A DNA stretch of 64,000 nucleotides from Caenorhabditis remanei (taxonomy: Eukaryota > Nematoda > Chromadorea > Rhabditida > Rhabditidae), in NCBI RefSeq assembly GCF_010183535.1, contig NC_071329.1, positions 15,576,879 through 15,640,878 on the forward strand, written 5' to 3'. The notes under the pieces were generated by a model. The model did no database searches. It was not told the DNA's origin and saw only the letters and a program-made list of their open reading frames with translations. Shown piece after piece: positions 22,707 to 35,040 of the stretch. The translations under genes were made by a program, and so were the position numbers. How positions within the stretch are numbered: position 1 is the stretch's first letter; each line of letters opens with the position of its first letter.

Positions 22707-24281
22707 TCAAATGCTATCAAACAAACATTTAGTGCATGTCTTCAACATTTCAGACGACATGTTTGTATAATCGTGATCCAGCAAATGATACTTCAAAAAC
22801 TCCAGTGGTGACTTCTTCAACACATGTAGCAACAAATGATTCATATTGAAACGCATTGCTATTCTGAATTTCATGTGATCGGGAATTGATCTGAAGGTTG
22901 TCTCGATTAATTGTCGCTCGCAGTAACGGATAACGTTTGGAAGTTTCAATCTGGAACTTGCAATGTTACCGGCTTGCATGACTTCGTACCCTAAATAGAT
23001 AATTGAAAATCAATTCTAATTCTGTTTAATGATTACATTGTCTGGGAAGAGGAAGACGAGCTCCATGAGCAACTTGAAGACAAAAATCAATAATAAAACT
23101 GCCGACAACCTCATAATCGACATCGAATAATGCATCTGATGATTCTATCGGTAATCCATGAAATTTCAAAAGCTGGAAAAGGCAAATGAGTAGTGGAAGA
23201 GATACAGTATCGGTCAAAAGGTTATCAACTTTTGGTTGTCAGTGATAAATTACTATGTTTGATAGTGTATTTCAATGTCACTTGATTGTCCGACAAATTT
23301 TATTTTGTACAGGCTGAACAGAGCAAAAATAGCACATAATTTTTGTTGTTAACCATTTTTTTTGTAGGGATACTGTGTTAAAAGTTATAGGTTGTCAAAG
23401 CCATTTCTCCCTGAACCGAGTTAGCAAAATTTTAGAACTTTTCACATTGACAACCTGTAACTTTCATGGTAGTGCTTCTACGACAAAATGGTCAACTACA
23501 AAAATGATGTGCTATTTGCGCTCCGTCCAACCCATACAAAATAAATTTTGTCGGACAATCAGATGACACCGAAATACACTATCAAAGTTGGTCACTTTCT
23601 ACTAAAAAACAGCCAAAGTTGATAACCTTCTGACCGGTATTGTATACGAACACCTACTCCTTTATGCGCATAAAAGCTTTTGCCAAAGTATTGAACATCG
23701 ATCATTTCTCTCTTCTTATTCTTACTGTCGTACCATTTATCATGAAAATTGAATGACCATATTCCATCAACCTTAATAGACTCCACTTGAAATCCATATT
23801 CCACTGTCAGTGCTCCATTTTTCAAGTATCCATTCTTTTCATCCAGCAGATCTTCAATTTTTATACTGCACCCTCTCACAGGCTTATCAAGATTCACAAC
23901 ACCAGATATTATTCGTTTGTATTTATTTTCCAACTGTCCGTTTGTGTTCCGAATATTGAAGAATGCATTGACATTATAGTTATTCTTCAGATCTCTAACT
24001 CGATGATAAATTTTCAAATAGCAATACGATTCACCGTCCTTCTCATACTTAACCAGAACACAATACCTAAAAAATTTAATTTGTTTTCTAAGCAAAAGTT
24101 TGAAAAGTTTGAAAAATACCACAAAACTCCTCCCGCATTTTCTAGTCGAATTCTCGGGAAATCATTGTCGTCTACACGTTCCGCAAAGTCATCGTATCTA
24201 AGAGCTCCATTCAGCGAGTCTGAAAAGGGAATCGTGTTTAGACTTGGAGAACCTTCACTCACATTTCAATTTTTCACTCAT
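22707..24281 (-). CDS. MATH/BTB (bath-like) protein, 315 aa
   Basis: Minus-strand exons are 24281-24263, 24219-24120, 24066-23658, 23172-23037 and 22990-22707. Phases are consistent throughout, and a canonical 43-nt first intron ends CCCTTTTCAG. The product begins MSEKLKYSLNGALRYDDF. A MATH-like N-terminal domain (about residues 15-150) contains VLWYCVLVKYEKDGESYCYL and a TVEYGFQVES strand region. Next comes a BTB start (FGKSFYAHKG). The BTB C-terminal part is also visible: DVDYEVVGSFIIDFCLQ, then ASSRLKLPNVIRYCERQLIE, and a short BACK-like helical tail. Such proteins act as CUL3 substrate adaptors in Caenorhabditis (family knowledge). The BTB segment between AHKG and LLKFHG is about 30 residues shorter than usual, and that intron carries a MITE, so BTB function may be impaired. 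Family call moderately sure; gene model good. Confidence 0.7.
23205..23648. mobile_element. palindromic MITE in intron of the MATH/BTB gene
   Basis: CGGTCAAAAGGTTATCAACTT is mirrored by GTTGATAACCTTCTGACCGG at about 23614. TTGATAGTGTATTTCAATGTCA and TGATTGTCCGACAAATTTTA are mirrored too. It matches the element at 42.0-42.4 kb. Confidence 0.7.
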
Positions 24282-24410
24282 TTCCAGAAAAATGATTGGG
24301 ATTTTGAACGCTTAATAGTATTTACATGCTACAGTCTAAGGTCACGTTAAGGGCGAGGGCGAAGAAAAAACGCATAATTCAATGTAATGTATTTTATTGA
24401 ACGTTATTTG

Positions 24411-24550
24411 CACGACACGCTTCTTACAACCGCGCTCTACCGAAACCAAAGAAAATTGTGTGTGAAATTAAGAGACTCAGAGAAAAAGCGACATTTTTTA
24501 ACGGAATTTCGGTGGAGCGTAGTTGTAAGAAACGTGCCGAGCTAATAAAG
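24411..24550. mobile_element. short palindromic MITE, GCGCTCTACCGAAA family
   Basis: CACGACACGCTTCTTACAACC and CGCTCTACCGAAACCAAAGA on the left are mirrored by TTTCGGTGGAGCGTAGTTGTAAG and AACGTGCCG on the right. Other copies lie at 43199-43340 and 62451-62590. Confidence 0.7.
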
Positions 24551-24856
24551 CAAAAATGTTTAAAAAAAACTTTATCGCCGGTACAGTACCATCATTCTCA
24601 CCTACAGTCTATCAGGAATAGATGATTTCTGATTCATACCATTCCTTACTCATATGTCTCTTTTTATTCCTTTTTTTCTTCTCTAGCTTTGTCTCTCCGA
24701 GTACTTCTTCTCTCTCGCCTCGTTTCGCAATACCATTCCATCTGTCCACCGGGCAGCATTCGTTCCTTCTTTTCTCGTGGGTGCTGGTCGCAAGGAGGTC
24801 GCTTTCCCTGATTTTCTTTTTCATCTTTCACTTTATGTGTTATTGTTATTTGATTA

Positions 24857-25266
24857 AAGGGGGACACCACTATTCCAAAATTTAAGATTTTTTGGTATGA
24901 ATCGATACAGCCTGGGAAAAGAGAAATTTTTCTTGGTGTCATGTCTGAAAATTAGTCTGAAAAGAGTTATGAGACCTCAATTAGCCAAAATCGCTCACCG
25001 AAGTGCAGTTTTCAGTTCATTCCTATAGAAATTCTCCTCGTCGTGCATGTGAAAGTTATATTTTCAAAAATTTTCAAGCAAAAAATTGAAAAAAAAATCC
25101 ATGTGCAGGCGAGGAGAATTTCTATTGAAATGAACTGAAAAACTGCACTATAAAGCGCTTCAGATTGATTTTCAGACCTAGCTCCAAGAGATTTTCTCTT
25201 TTTCCTGGCTTTCTGAATCGATTAATATCAAAACTCTTAAATTTCGGAATAGTGGTGTCCCCTTTT
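24857..25266. mobile_element. fold-back element, GGGACACCACTATTCC termini
   Basis: GGGGGACACCACTATTCCAAAA at about 24859 is mirrored by GGAATAGTGGTGTCCCC at 25247. The inner AGGAGAATTTCTAT and TAGAAATTCTCCTCG copies and the GTGCAGTTTTCAGTTCATT / AATGAACTGAAAAACTGCAC words pair around the centre. Non-coding. Confidence 0.7.
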
Positions 25267-25836
25267 AAAGCCATTCTTTCATTTACAAATTTTATATATC
25301 TATTTAGAACTCCATTCGGCAAATTTATCACCCATCATTAACTCATAAACATTCGAAATAGAATTTTATATCGCGCCCTTCTCATAAGGGAATTGACTTT
25401 CGGTATGCGTTCAGAATTCTCGATAAACTTGCACAGTGATAGTTTCGAGTTTGCTCTTTTGAATGATAATAGTAAAAAAATGCAAAACTCCCGAAAAGTT
25501 GGACTTTTTTGCTCCAAAAGTTTGCTCATTTTTCATCATAGAAAACACGAGTGCCAATTCGGGAGGACTATCGGTTTCGTAAAGTCAGTGTTCCCCCATT
25601 CCAACTGTTAGAAAAAGTGTGTGTAGCGGCCCCTCTCTTTCTTTTCGTTAGACATGCAAATCATCTCTCCTGGCTTCTCTCTTCCTATTTTATTTGTTTA
25701 CTTTTGTTTCTTTCGCTTTTTGGAAACAGACCATGAATATCGATCTGCTGTTTTCGATCTTCTGTTTGTTGTATCAACTCTCATTTTTTATGTAGTGACT
25801 CATCAACACATTTCTTCCAGAACACTCAACGCTGAC

Positions 25837-28275
25837 ATGATTCTTCCATCGCTCACCGGATTGGCTTTTGCCAAAGTCAACTCTTCGATTGGTAGGTCTC
25901 AACGCCCTTTCTCTAGACCTTTAACTCAATTTTTCAGACATCCTCCCACTATCCAGCCGCCCCTTGGGCCCGGTGCTCAGCAATAAGTTCTTCCGATCCC
26001 ACTGTCCAATCCAATCGATTCCCAGTAAAAATCTTGAGGAGTACATTTCGAAAGTACTCACGTTAACCCATGCTAATCTCATGGGAACTGTAATGGGTGA
26101 TCAAATTGTATCGATGTTCAATTCTCAGAGACATTTGCTCTCTTTGAGTCTAGGATACTTCAAGAAACTCGAGGAGTATCAGAAGTCGTGCGAAAGTAGA
26201 GCGGATTACAAGATGTACAAGGACAAGAGTCGCCCAGGAGTCGAAAGAAAAGCGTCGCACCGGAAAGGTTAGTGAAAATCTGTTTGTCCAGATGTCCAGA
26301 TGTTTATGGATACCAGTCTCAGCTGAATTGATATCAATTGTCTAAAACTTTATAAGATCTTCGAACGATTTTTTCAAGGATGTTCGAAAATCTGTGAATT
26401 TTGTTCTTAAATATAGTGTATCTACAGTAGGCCAATTTGAAAAGTTGGCAATTTTTACATTTATGTTTTTTTAGCTCTAGAAACACATTTTTAATGTTTT
26501 TAGAAAAATTGTGCATTTTGTCGTGAGGTATGGTGCATCTACAGTAGACTAGAGGAAACTCTTGAGATTTTTAGCTTATTTTGATAGATTTAAAGCGATT
26601 TTTATGTGAAAATCTAGTTTTCTGGCGTTTTCTTTGGGTCTAGACACTAGTTTTTTGAAGTTTTTTGAAAAATGATGCATTTCGTCGTGAAATTTTTTAA
26701 AAATCTAATGTGTGTATTTCAGAAATCCGCTGTGTCATCGATATCGGTGCCCTTCTCAACAATATGATTAGCCAAGATTCCCGCCAGACCCTGACCCATC
26801 TGAATTTGAGTCCGGAACCTTCTGGACCCGTGGACCTCGGAAGTGATGAGCAATTTACGGATGGTTGGGCTCAACAGGTAATATTTCTCATTTTCTGATT
26901 TAACTTCGATTACTTTTGTATATTTTTATAGGTCGGAGAAATGCTGCCAGCTCTCACAAACCTCATTATCCGCCAACGTATTCTCTCCCCAAATGAATTC
27001 CAAAGCATAACCAAATCCTTCCCAAAACTTCAAAAGTTGGATTTGACGAACACATGCCTGGAGTCACTGTCCGGAATCTCCAACCTCAAAGATCTCAAAA
27101 CTCTCCATATCGGATGTCTGAAATTCAAATCGATTAAAGAATTCAAAGACCTATTTGAGCTCACGGAGCTCCGAAACTTGAGTTTCGAGGCTACTTGGAC
27201 TTGCTTATGCTGTCGATTTGGGAATGGAATTCAAATGTATTTAAAGTCGGGTCGCACTCTACCCAAACTGGAGACTGTCGATTTTTCGATGAACAAAATT
27301 GAGGAGAAAGTGGTCCGCCGCTTCGTCAAAGCTCATCTCACTCTCAAATCCGTGTCTATTTGTAGTGAGTTTTTCAGCATAAGATTCTCAAAAAATATGT
27401 GCTTTTTTTCAGAGACCGGCATTGAAAAGGTTGCTTATCCAGGAGTGGAAGCATTCCATTGTAATGGACTCGCTGGATTAGTAAAGTCTCTCCGGCACTA
27501 CACAAAACTGGAGAATGTGAATATGGTGGATGCGATTGTCGAGGGAATTCATGAAGAGCTGAAGAAGATGGAGCGGCGGCGAAACTTCAATCCAATGCCA
27601 ACAATTTCCATAATTCATCTGGACAGAACCAGAAGAGAGCCAGAACCAGAAGAGAGGGTTGTTCAAGATTTCCCGGCTCGACGAAACTGTATGATTGCTC
27701 TGAATGCCGCCGTCGAAAAGTTTGGTTTTCTGAGGAGAATTATGGAAAACAGTTGCGGAGCATATCAACTATTGTTGAAGTAAATATTGCTGTGTGTTCT
27801 CATCACATAAATATTCTCTTTCAGTTTGACACCACACGAAAACTTTCCCGTGGCAGATAGAATGATGCTGGTGGATCTCATGCTGAACTATGTGATATGG
27901 TTCTTGAGAAGACAGCCTGCTTCGATTTCTGGAGTGGAGGTCCCATGGAAGGTATTGCATTGGTTGACAGTTTCCACAATTATTCAATCAATGGATCGAC
28001 ATGGAATCGCAAATGTGGCGGCGTTGGCTCTCCAGACGATTCTGAGGACAACTCCAGAGGATTCTCGAATTCCTTTGGAATTCTTCTGTATGCTGCGAGG
28101 CTACTTCAACACAAAATCAGATGCATTCAGCGTCATCGATTTCCCGAAATTGGTGGAGAAGCTGGAGGTACTCGTTGAATCAGGGCCACCCGAGGATTTT
28201 GATGATTGGCCCTGGATGGTTCGAGCACACGCCGCCGAAATACTGTATCTTGTAAAAACTTGTTTATCAATATGA
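25837..28275 (+). CDS. ZYG-11-like leucine-rich-repeat protein, complete copy (596 aa)
   Basis: Six exons: 25837-25891, 25938-26267, 26723-26877, 26932-27364, 27413-27779 and 27825-28275. All have GT/AG ends and matching phases. A TTTCTTCCAG acceptor just 5' of the ATG suggests SL trans-splicing. The N-terminal region (residues 1-128) includes LTLTHANLMGTV and the DYKMYKDKSRPG block. LRRs occupy about residues 181-325 (MLPALTNLIIRQR, LQKLDLTNTCLESLSG, LRNLSFEATW, LPKLETVDFS, LKSVSIC). A C-terminal helical region (about 326-596) could form ARM-like repeats. The order LRR then helical C-terminus, and the Caenorhabditis-specific expansion, fit relatives of ZYG-11, a CUL2 ubiquitin-ligase substrate receptor; the link is my inference. 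Exon sizes (433 nt for the LRR exon) are identical to the copy at 40.3 kb, confirming paralogy. Confidence 0.7.
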
Positions 28276-29390
28276 TAATTCTCTTGTGTTTCTTCTTTTT
28301 GTTAATTAATTTACTTCCTGTTAATAAACTGGAATCTTTTTAACCTGGTTTTTTCATTTTTCGATTTCGAGCATTGGTTTTACACCATTGAATCACAATT
28401 TCTTTTCTACTCAGGATTCTAATTTGAGATGACCTACAATGTACTTGAAACACCGATAAAAACAAAACGAATATTACTCTTTTTGGAGATCTTAGTTCCT
28501 CAAGAAACCAGGTTCACTGGTTGTCTATGCAAAGAGTCAGAGAAGAGAGATATTCCATTGAATTAAATTATTGTTTTATTATTATTATATTTGCGTATTT
28601 CTCTTATGTCGACACACTCTTCCCCCCCCCCCCCCCCTCACAACATCTGCGGCTTCTCTAACACAAGTTCTCTTTGACTTGTGTTGGAAAAGCTACAGAT
28701 GTAACCTTTGCCGCGGACAGATGCTGGGTCTCCACCACTGTCCACACTCTATCCCTTATGTCCCCCAAAGCATTCTTTCTTTGTCTGTACTCAAACTCTC
28801 CCCCCAACAGACATAGCACCATCGTTATTCCTTCACCCCTCTACCGGCAAGATGTTCGCCACTTCGTTTGGCCAGTCCGTTTTGTTACTATGCCTCACTG
28901 TTGAGTACCATATTTTTGACAAGTTGATGCATCTCGAATTGCATAGTATAAAAATGTGATAGCCAAAAAGCACTGAGCCGAATTATTTTACGGTTTACAG
29001 GTAACTCTCTGAAATACTTTACTCAATTCGAATGTACTTCTGTTTGATGAAAGATCATTCATATTTCTCGCAATGAATTCCAAACTGAAAATTTCTAAAC
29101 AACTTTGAGCGTTCCACCGTTGGTTAACAATAATTCAACATTCATTATAAAAATAGTTGTATCTATTTTCTGCGTCCGCAATCAATGAGTCATGGTTGTA
29201 AATCGTCCCCCACTCATAAAACCAGTTGCATTTTGCAGACATATAACATTTATTACTGATCTACACATCACCATCTCACCCCCATTCACCCATTTGGCCA
29301 ATATTGATTCTATCACCAACCTTTTTTTACTCCTCTTTTCTGCCTCTGTTCCTTTTTATTGATACGTTTTCAGACTCTCAAGCAATGCTA
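28276..29390. other. intergenic
   Basis: No exon is supported. AATAAA-type signals shortly after 28275 fit the end of the LRR gene. A C-homopolymer of about 16 lies near 28622. Confidence 0.4.
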
Positions 29391-29688
29391 TCCTCGTCAG
29401 GTATTCCAGTGGACGAAGTTTTTGCTTCCATTGCAGATGGTACGTTTTAGAATACGTAAATCGAAACTTTATAAAATTAATTTCAGAAATGAGCCTCCCA
29501 AAACGCCCCTTAGATTCCACTAAAAGTGATGCAATCTTCAAATTGTTGTGTCCGATTGAACGTTCCCCTAACAGCAATCTTATTCAAGTAGTTTCAAAGG
29601 TGCTCATGATCACTGAAGCCAATCTGACAGGGACTTTCCTGACCGACAAAAGGCACCAATCTTTGAGTTCCGATATCCCAAAAACGTG
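29384..29688 (+). pseudogene. N-terminal stub of a ZYG-11-like gene
   Basis: Two exons: ATG 29384 to about 29439 (MLSSSGIPVDEVFASIAD, donor GTACGT) and 29488-29688. The second starts after a TTTCAG and reads EMSLPKRPLDST, then VVSKVLMITEANLTGTFLTD, then RHQSLSSDIPKT before TGA. These match exons 1-2 of the complete copy at 25837, and the stub stops where that protein reads LSLSLGYFKK. Nothing of the LRR region follows. The truncated paralog at 40.3 kb begins at just that point. Confidence 0.6.
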
Positions 29689-30104
29689 AGGAGCTATCAA
29701 AAAACTTCCAACTAGAAAAATGTAGCTCTATTTTTAATCTACAAAACGCATTTAATTTTATAAGATTCTGACAACTCCCCCATCAGTTATTTGCAGTTAA
29801 AGTTACCAATTTTGACCAATTTTAATCTCTACCTGACTATAAGCAGTCGTCTTCATATTCCTTATTACCTATGGGCTTGGTGAGATGATTTGTATGTCCG
29901 AGTCTGGCGATGAGAGCACACTCTGAGCGCCCCTACGCAGTGCTCCGCAGTTCTGAAAATCAAAAATTAATTTGATCAACACATTCAAAAATAAGAATTA
30001 CTACCCAGCATGGTGACAGGTTTCCTCCATTCCAACCCTCCATTGAGATGCTTTGGTACTATTGACCACTCTGTAAGGATTACTGTATTTTTGAAATCTA
30101 GAAA

Positions 30105-30535
30105 GTATATATTATCGGAATAAAAAAGTTCCGACATTTTTTAGCCACGCGCAAGAGTCGCGGCACTGGTAGATCAGAAACGCCCACTCATCATAAACAT
30201 TACTTCTGCAAGATCAGGGCACGGTTTCATTGAATTCGCGGGTGAAGTTTTGTTTAAAAATACCACATTTTAAATAAAATTTGACCTATTTCCTTTAAAA
30301 TTTGATCTTTTTTCCTCAAATTTCAAGGTGGAAATGAAATTTTAAAGGAAATAGGTCAAATTTTATTTAAAAAGTGGTATTTTTAAACAAAACTTCACCC
30401 GCGAATTCAATGAAACCGTGCCCTGATCTTGCAGAAGAAATGTTTATGATGAGTGGGCGTTTCTGATCTACCAGTGCCGCGACTCTTGCGCGTTGCTAAA
30501 AAATGTCGGAACTTTTTTATTCCGATAATAATATG
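30105..30535. mobile_element. long near-perfect palindrome (fold-back element)
   Basis: TTATCGGAATAAAAAAGTTCC at about 30111 mirrors GGAACTTTTTTATTCCGATAA at about 30507. CGGCACTGGTAGATCAGAAACG mirrors CGTTTCTGATCTACCAGTGCCG, and the centre AAATTTGACCTATTTCC / GGAAATAGGTCAAATTT pairs too. Arms of about 200 bp are nearly identical, implying a young insertion or recent gene conversion. Confidence 0.75.
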
Positions 30536-30539
30536 CACC

Positions 30540-31640
30540 TATAAAGTTCGCCACCAGAAAAGGCGAGACGAGATACGCAGAGAAACGAGAGCGGCTGTCT
30601 TCTCTGCGTCCCTCTTTCACGCGCCTAGTTTCGGTTACCTGTCTTTCAAGCTTCAAATCTCACAACCTAAAAGAGCTATTAAAAAGTTTCCAACTACAAA
30701 TTTAAAGCCTTACGTTTGATCTACACAATTCAATGAAGATTTTCTAAACCCATCAATATCCAGGCATCATACATGGCCCCGAACATCGTACCCATTTCTG
30801 AGCTATCTGCGGATAGTAGACACATCCGTCCATGCATTGCATGGGGTTGGTTTTATCAGAAATTAAAAATCTTATTCTTTCTCGTCTCGGTCCCGTCTCG
30901 ATTTAGTCTCGTTTGATTTTCGGTCTCATTGTCAGCTCTTGAGTCTCGCTTCAAGTCTTGTCTTTTTACGTACCGCTATTCTTATTCTCGATTCGAGAAA
31001 GATAACAGACAAAACGCTACAAAAATGAATTCTTTATCGTTTCTCATAATTCAATTATAAATTTCAAAAATTTAATTTTGATCTAACTTTTTTTTGATCT
31101 TCAATGCGACTAAGAGGCGCCATGAAAAATCGATAGCTATCAACATCGATTTGCAGTATTTTTCCATTTTGAAAGTTTTTTCGTTTAAATTGTTCTGAAA
31201 TATCAATTTTATATCTTTTTTCGTGCCAATTATTCACTTGAAAGTACTTTTTGAGAAGTTTTATTTGAATTTTTCACTTTTTTTCAGCTTTTTCAGTTCA
31301 GCACGTTCAAAAATCGACAAATCGACAAACCAATTCCAGTTTGGAGATAGGATTTTCAGGTATTCAATCCGGATGTATTAAGTTCCCACCGAGTAAAATT
31401 GTTCCCATTAGGAAAATGAAAATTTTCAGAGAATCGACCAAAGGGGCGGCCCAAGAACATGAAGAAAAGAAGAAAATTGAAAGAAATAGTTCATAAAAGA
31501 ATGAAGAAGTTGTAGGAAATAACCAAAATAAATAAAACAATGAAAAAGATACCGGATCTATTCACAAATCGAGAACGGGACAGCAATAAGGATGAAACGA
31601 AGAAAGAAGCTTGGAATAGGAATTGAAGTTTACTCTTCTC
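30540..31640. other. intergenic
   Basis: AT-rich. Short GTCTCG-rich words occur at about 30885-30960. No supportable gene. Confidence 0.4.
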
Positions 31641-31643
31641 AAT

Positions 31644-33351
31644 TTACTCATCTTTGGGGATGATATAGGTGAAGTATGCTTGGATGTTGTCTTTGCGGAT
31701 GAACTTTCCTTTGACAGTGATTCTAAAAGAGAAAAAACATTAACGTTTTTAGACTATTTAGCTTACTGAGCAGAGATGAGGTTTCTGTCGTGCAACTCGA
31801 TCAAGTGCTTCGTTTCTGTTGGGAGAATATTTCTCTTGATGTTTTGCAACCTAATCTTCACTGTGTCGTTATCCCAATTGAAATTCCCGTATTTTACAAC
31901 TCCATCCTCCACCGTGACTTGTCCCTTTTCTTTACAAATGTTGAGTGCCTCGCGGAACTGCGAATTAATCAATTTTTCTCTCAAATTCTTCGAACCCAAT
32001 CGTTGTCTTTTCAGAAAGTGAAACAAATTGAATTCAGGACTCCCAGCTGAGATAATCGATTCTCCTTTTGTGGTGACTTCAATTCCAGCGAACGAGCAGG
32101 CGAAGATCGAGATCTTGTTACCAGATGACACTTCTTTTGAAATGAGTTCCAGTGCAGTTGTTGGTGCTTTTTTCGTCTCATCAGGATGTGAAAACAAATG
32201 GAAAAATTGAAGCGTTTTTTCTCTGTGTCCAGCTTTTTCCAACTTAAACTTTTCCAGGTCATGTTCCCATCCGAAGTGTTTGCAAATGTAGGAGAAAGGT
32301 GCATCCCATACCGCTTGCTTCCACTTTCCGAAGATTCTTGAGAGAAAATGAAGCGAGGCGATCACGTGGTGCGGATAGATTTTCACATTTTTCCAGAGAT
32401 ACAAGAGGAAGAAGATGAATTGCACTGAAGTTGCCAACACAAATTTCATCGTCGTTTCATCATCGTATGAGTAGGAAGTGTGATGAGTAGAAATCATCGG
32501 CGAAATTCCGAAACCGGTCGCCATTATAACCATCGTCGTTCTCCATCCGAAGCTCTTTCCAGTGAAGATGGAATACAACACTGAAAAATGAAGAAAATTT
32601 GAAGGAAACACACAGCGTTCAAAACAACGCGATTGAGCTGAAACACTTTTTCTTACTTATCGTTTGATAGAATTTTACAGAATCACAGCAATATTCTTGT
32701 TTTGAAAGATGATATTCTTGTTCGAAATCATTAATTCTAACAAAAAATAAAGTTATATAATTGTACAGAACTTTTTGAAAAGCTGTGAATTAGACAGAAG
32801 GTCTCAACTAAGTGTCATCTGAGCAAAGCTGTCTAATTTACACAAATTACAGAAGAGAAATTCTTAGAAATTTCAGAGACAGGTAATATGATAGCAGGAC
32901 ACATTTTTCTTTACCCTTCATCACAAACTAAAAGCTGAGCTAGCGAGATGGAACAGTAAATTTCTCCTGGTGACTTACGAATTCCGACCGAAGCCGTCTT
33001 GTGATGATCGTCGAACAAGAATTCGCAAAACGCGACCAAGTAGTTGATGATGATGTATAACGAAACTATTGGCTCGATCGGAAGGCCAATGAATACTAAT
33101 CCGGCAAGATATCCATCGTAGGTAGACGGAGATGCCGCTCGAAGTTGCTCGACGTATGGGAGATCCTTGTTGTAGAAATTGTCGAGAGCGTGGAAGTGGG
33201 CAAATCCCAAAACTGCCACCAGAGCGTAGTAAACGTCAAATCCTCCTGGCGTCGGTTGTAATATCAAGTAGAACCACGTCAGAAACTCCCACATCTTCGG
33301 TTGATTCGTCGAACAGAGAAAGAATAGTAGCAGAATAGTCCATGAAACCAT
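31644..33351 (-). CDS. multi-pass membrane protein with soluble C-terminal half (421 aa), family unassigned
   Basis: Minus-strand exons are 33351-32979, 32580-31767 and 31722-31644. Donors are GTAAGT and GTAAGC, the phases (1, 2) join cleanly, and the stop is TAA at 31644. The N-terminus MVSWTILLLFFLCSTNQ looks like a signal or anchor. Further hydrophobic segments include FDVYYALVAVLGFAHF, YLAGLVFIGLPIEPIVSLYIII, RTTMVIMATGFGISPMI and FVLATSVQFIFFLLYLW, giving five or six membrane passes by about residue 195. The last ~220 residues are hydrophilic. The FTGKSFGWRTT motif between membrane passes recalls the C-terminal membrane region of some family-2 glycosyltransferases, but no catalytic domain is present; this is only a suggestion. 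A neighbouring minus-strand membrane gene lies 1.7 kb upstream. Confidence 0.65.
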
Positions 33352-34340
33352 CTGGGATCTTGGTTTTCAAACGTAAAATTCATTTTTCGGCGCTGATTCT
33401 TTCCCGCACAGAAATAAAGGATCTATCAAGATGATTTCCATACCTTTGTTTCATAAGATTGTATTAGGCATACATTGTTTTTTCATCTGAACGTTCCTGA
33501 AAAGGCTCTTCTCTCATATCAATAAGATAACTCATTATAGTCCATAATAAAACTTTATTCACAACTTTACAGCTTCTGCACTAAAATTGTATTCAGTTTT
33601 CAAATAAAAAATCATTGGTGATACATGAAAGTAATTTTTTCAGACTCACCTTGGAATTGATTGCTATAAATTTTACTGTAATATTCCAAACTGTATTTTC
33701 CAAATAAAATTTCTGTGGTCAAATTTATGCTTTTTTTTCTATGATGGGCAGTGTTTGAAATTCTAAGTGGGAAAAGTTTTGGTTAATAATCAGTATTCAA
33801 TAGGGCTACAAATTTACTGTAAAAAACGACAAAAATGACAAACACAAAACTGGATAAGACGAAACTGAAACGAGTTTGAAATAAAGCTAGAAGAAAACGA
33901 GGCTGAATCATATGCACTCCCAACGAGCATGGTTTGATTCAAAGCTTTTGATTTATTTTCCAATCATAAACAATCATCTTCAATAGCGTAATGTCAGATT
34001 AACACAGCTTCACGGTTCCTAACTTTCTTCTGTAGCAAAACATGTTTTTTTAAGAATTTTTTTTTGAAAATCTTGTACTGCCTGCTGCCGTGTATTCTCA
34101 GTTTTGCGGTTAAAACAGTAGGAAACAACATCACATTTTATTGCATTAACAAAGTTTCATTAAAAAAACAATACAGATTTATACCGTCAAAACTGTAATA
34201 TAGGTGCACCTACTAGCCAGAAGTTGAAGCACAATACCTCAACTAGCATTAAAGTGAAACTTTTTCAACTGAAGAAACTGAAAACATGTTTTTCTACTTG
34301 GTTCATTGTTAACTTTTAATATTCCTTTCAGTAACCAAGG
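33352..34340. other. intergenic
   Basis: No exon with coding character and splice support was found on either strand. Confidence 0.4.
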
Positions 34341-34344
34341 TGAA

Positions 34345-34772
34345 GTACTGGTTAAAAGGTTGTCCAATGTTGAAATTGTCCAACTTTGAGACTGTGTCAT
34401 GGTGACAATGATTGTCCCATCGAATAGATTTTTAATGAATTATACAGATCAAGAGTAGAGCTCCATTTTTGTAGTTGACAACTTTTTTGTATGGACTCTC
34501 TGTAGTAAGTTACGTATCGACAAAGTAATTTCTCCCTCAAATCGACCAATTTCAGTGAAATAGTGCGATTTTTGAGCTGTCCTCTTAAAATTACAAGGAC
34601 TCTCTAGGAAGTGTCCCTAAACAAAAATAAAGCTCTACCTTTAATCTGTATAATTCATTTAAAACCTACTTGATAGGACAATCACAATTACTATGACATA
34701 CTCTCAAAGTTGAACAAGCTTAACTGAAAACAGTGAAACTTTACAACCTTCTGACCGGTACTGCATGCCAAT
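34345..34772. mobile_element. palindromic MITE, ACTGGTTAAAAGG / CTGACCGGTACTG termini
   Basis: The left end GTACTGGTTAAAAGGTTGTCC is mirrored by ACAACCTTCTGACCGGTACTG near 34742. AACTTTGAGACTGTGTCATGG is mirrored by CTATGACATACTCTCAAAGTT. Same superfamily as 7.5 kb. Confidence 0.65.
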
Positions 34773-35040
34773 TTGAACAATCAATTCTGCGAGAGCCTAT
34801 CACGGATTTTATAGTAAATATGTGTTTTGAATCATGTCCGATTATAGTTTTTATATTTTTAAAACTTCAGCCTTCTAGTTTTTAAAACTTCATTTTACCA
34901 AAATTCTCTGGAAAAAAGTCTCCTTTTCATATTTATTCTGAATTTTTATCGCTTTTGAAGGGGTGCGGTTGTAAAAACGGTGATGCTGATAGAAGAAGTG
35001 GGAAAACATATAGAACGGATGAATAGGAAATATTTGAAAA

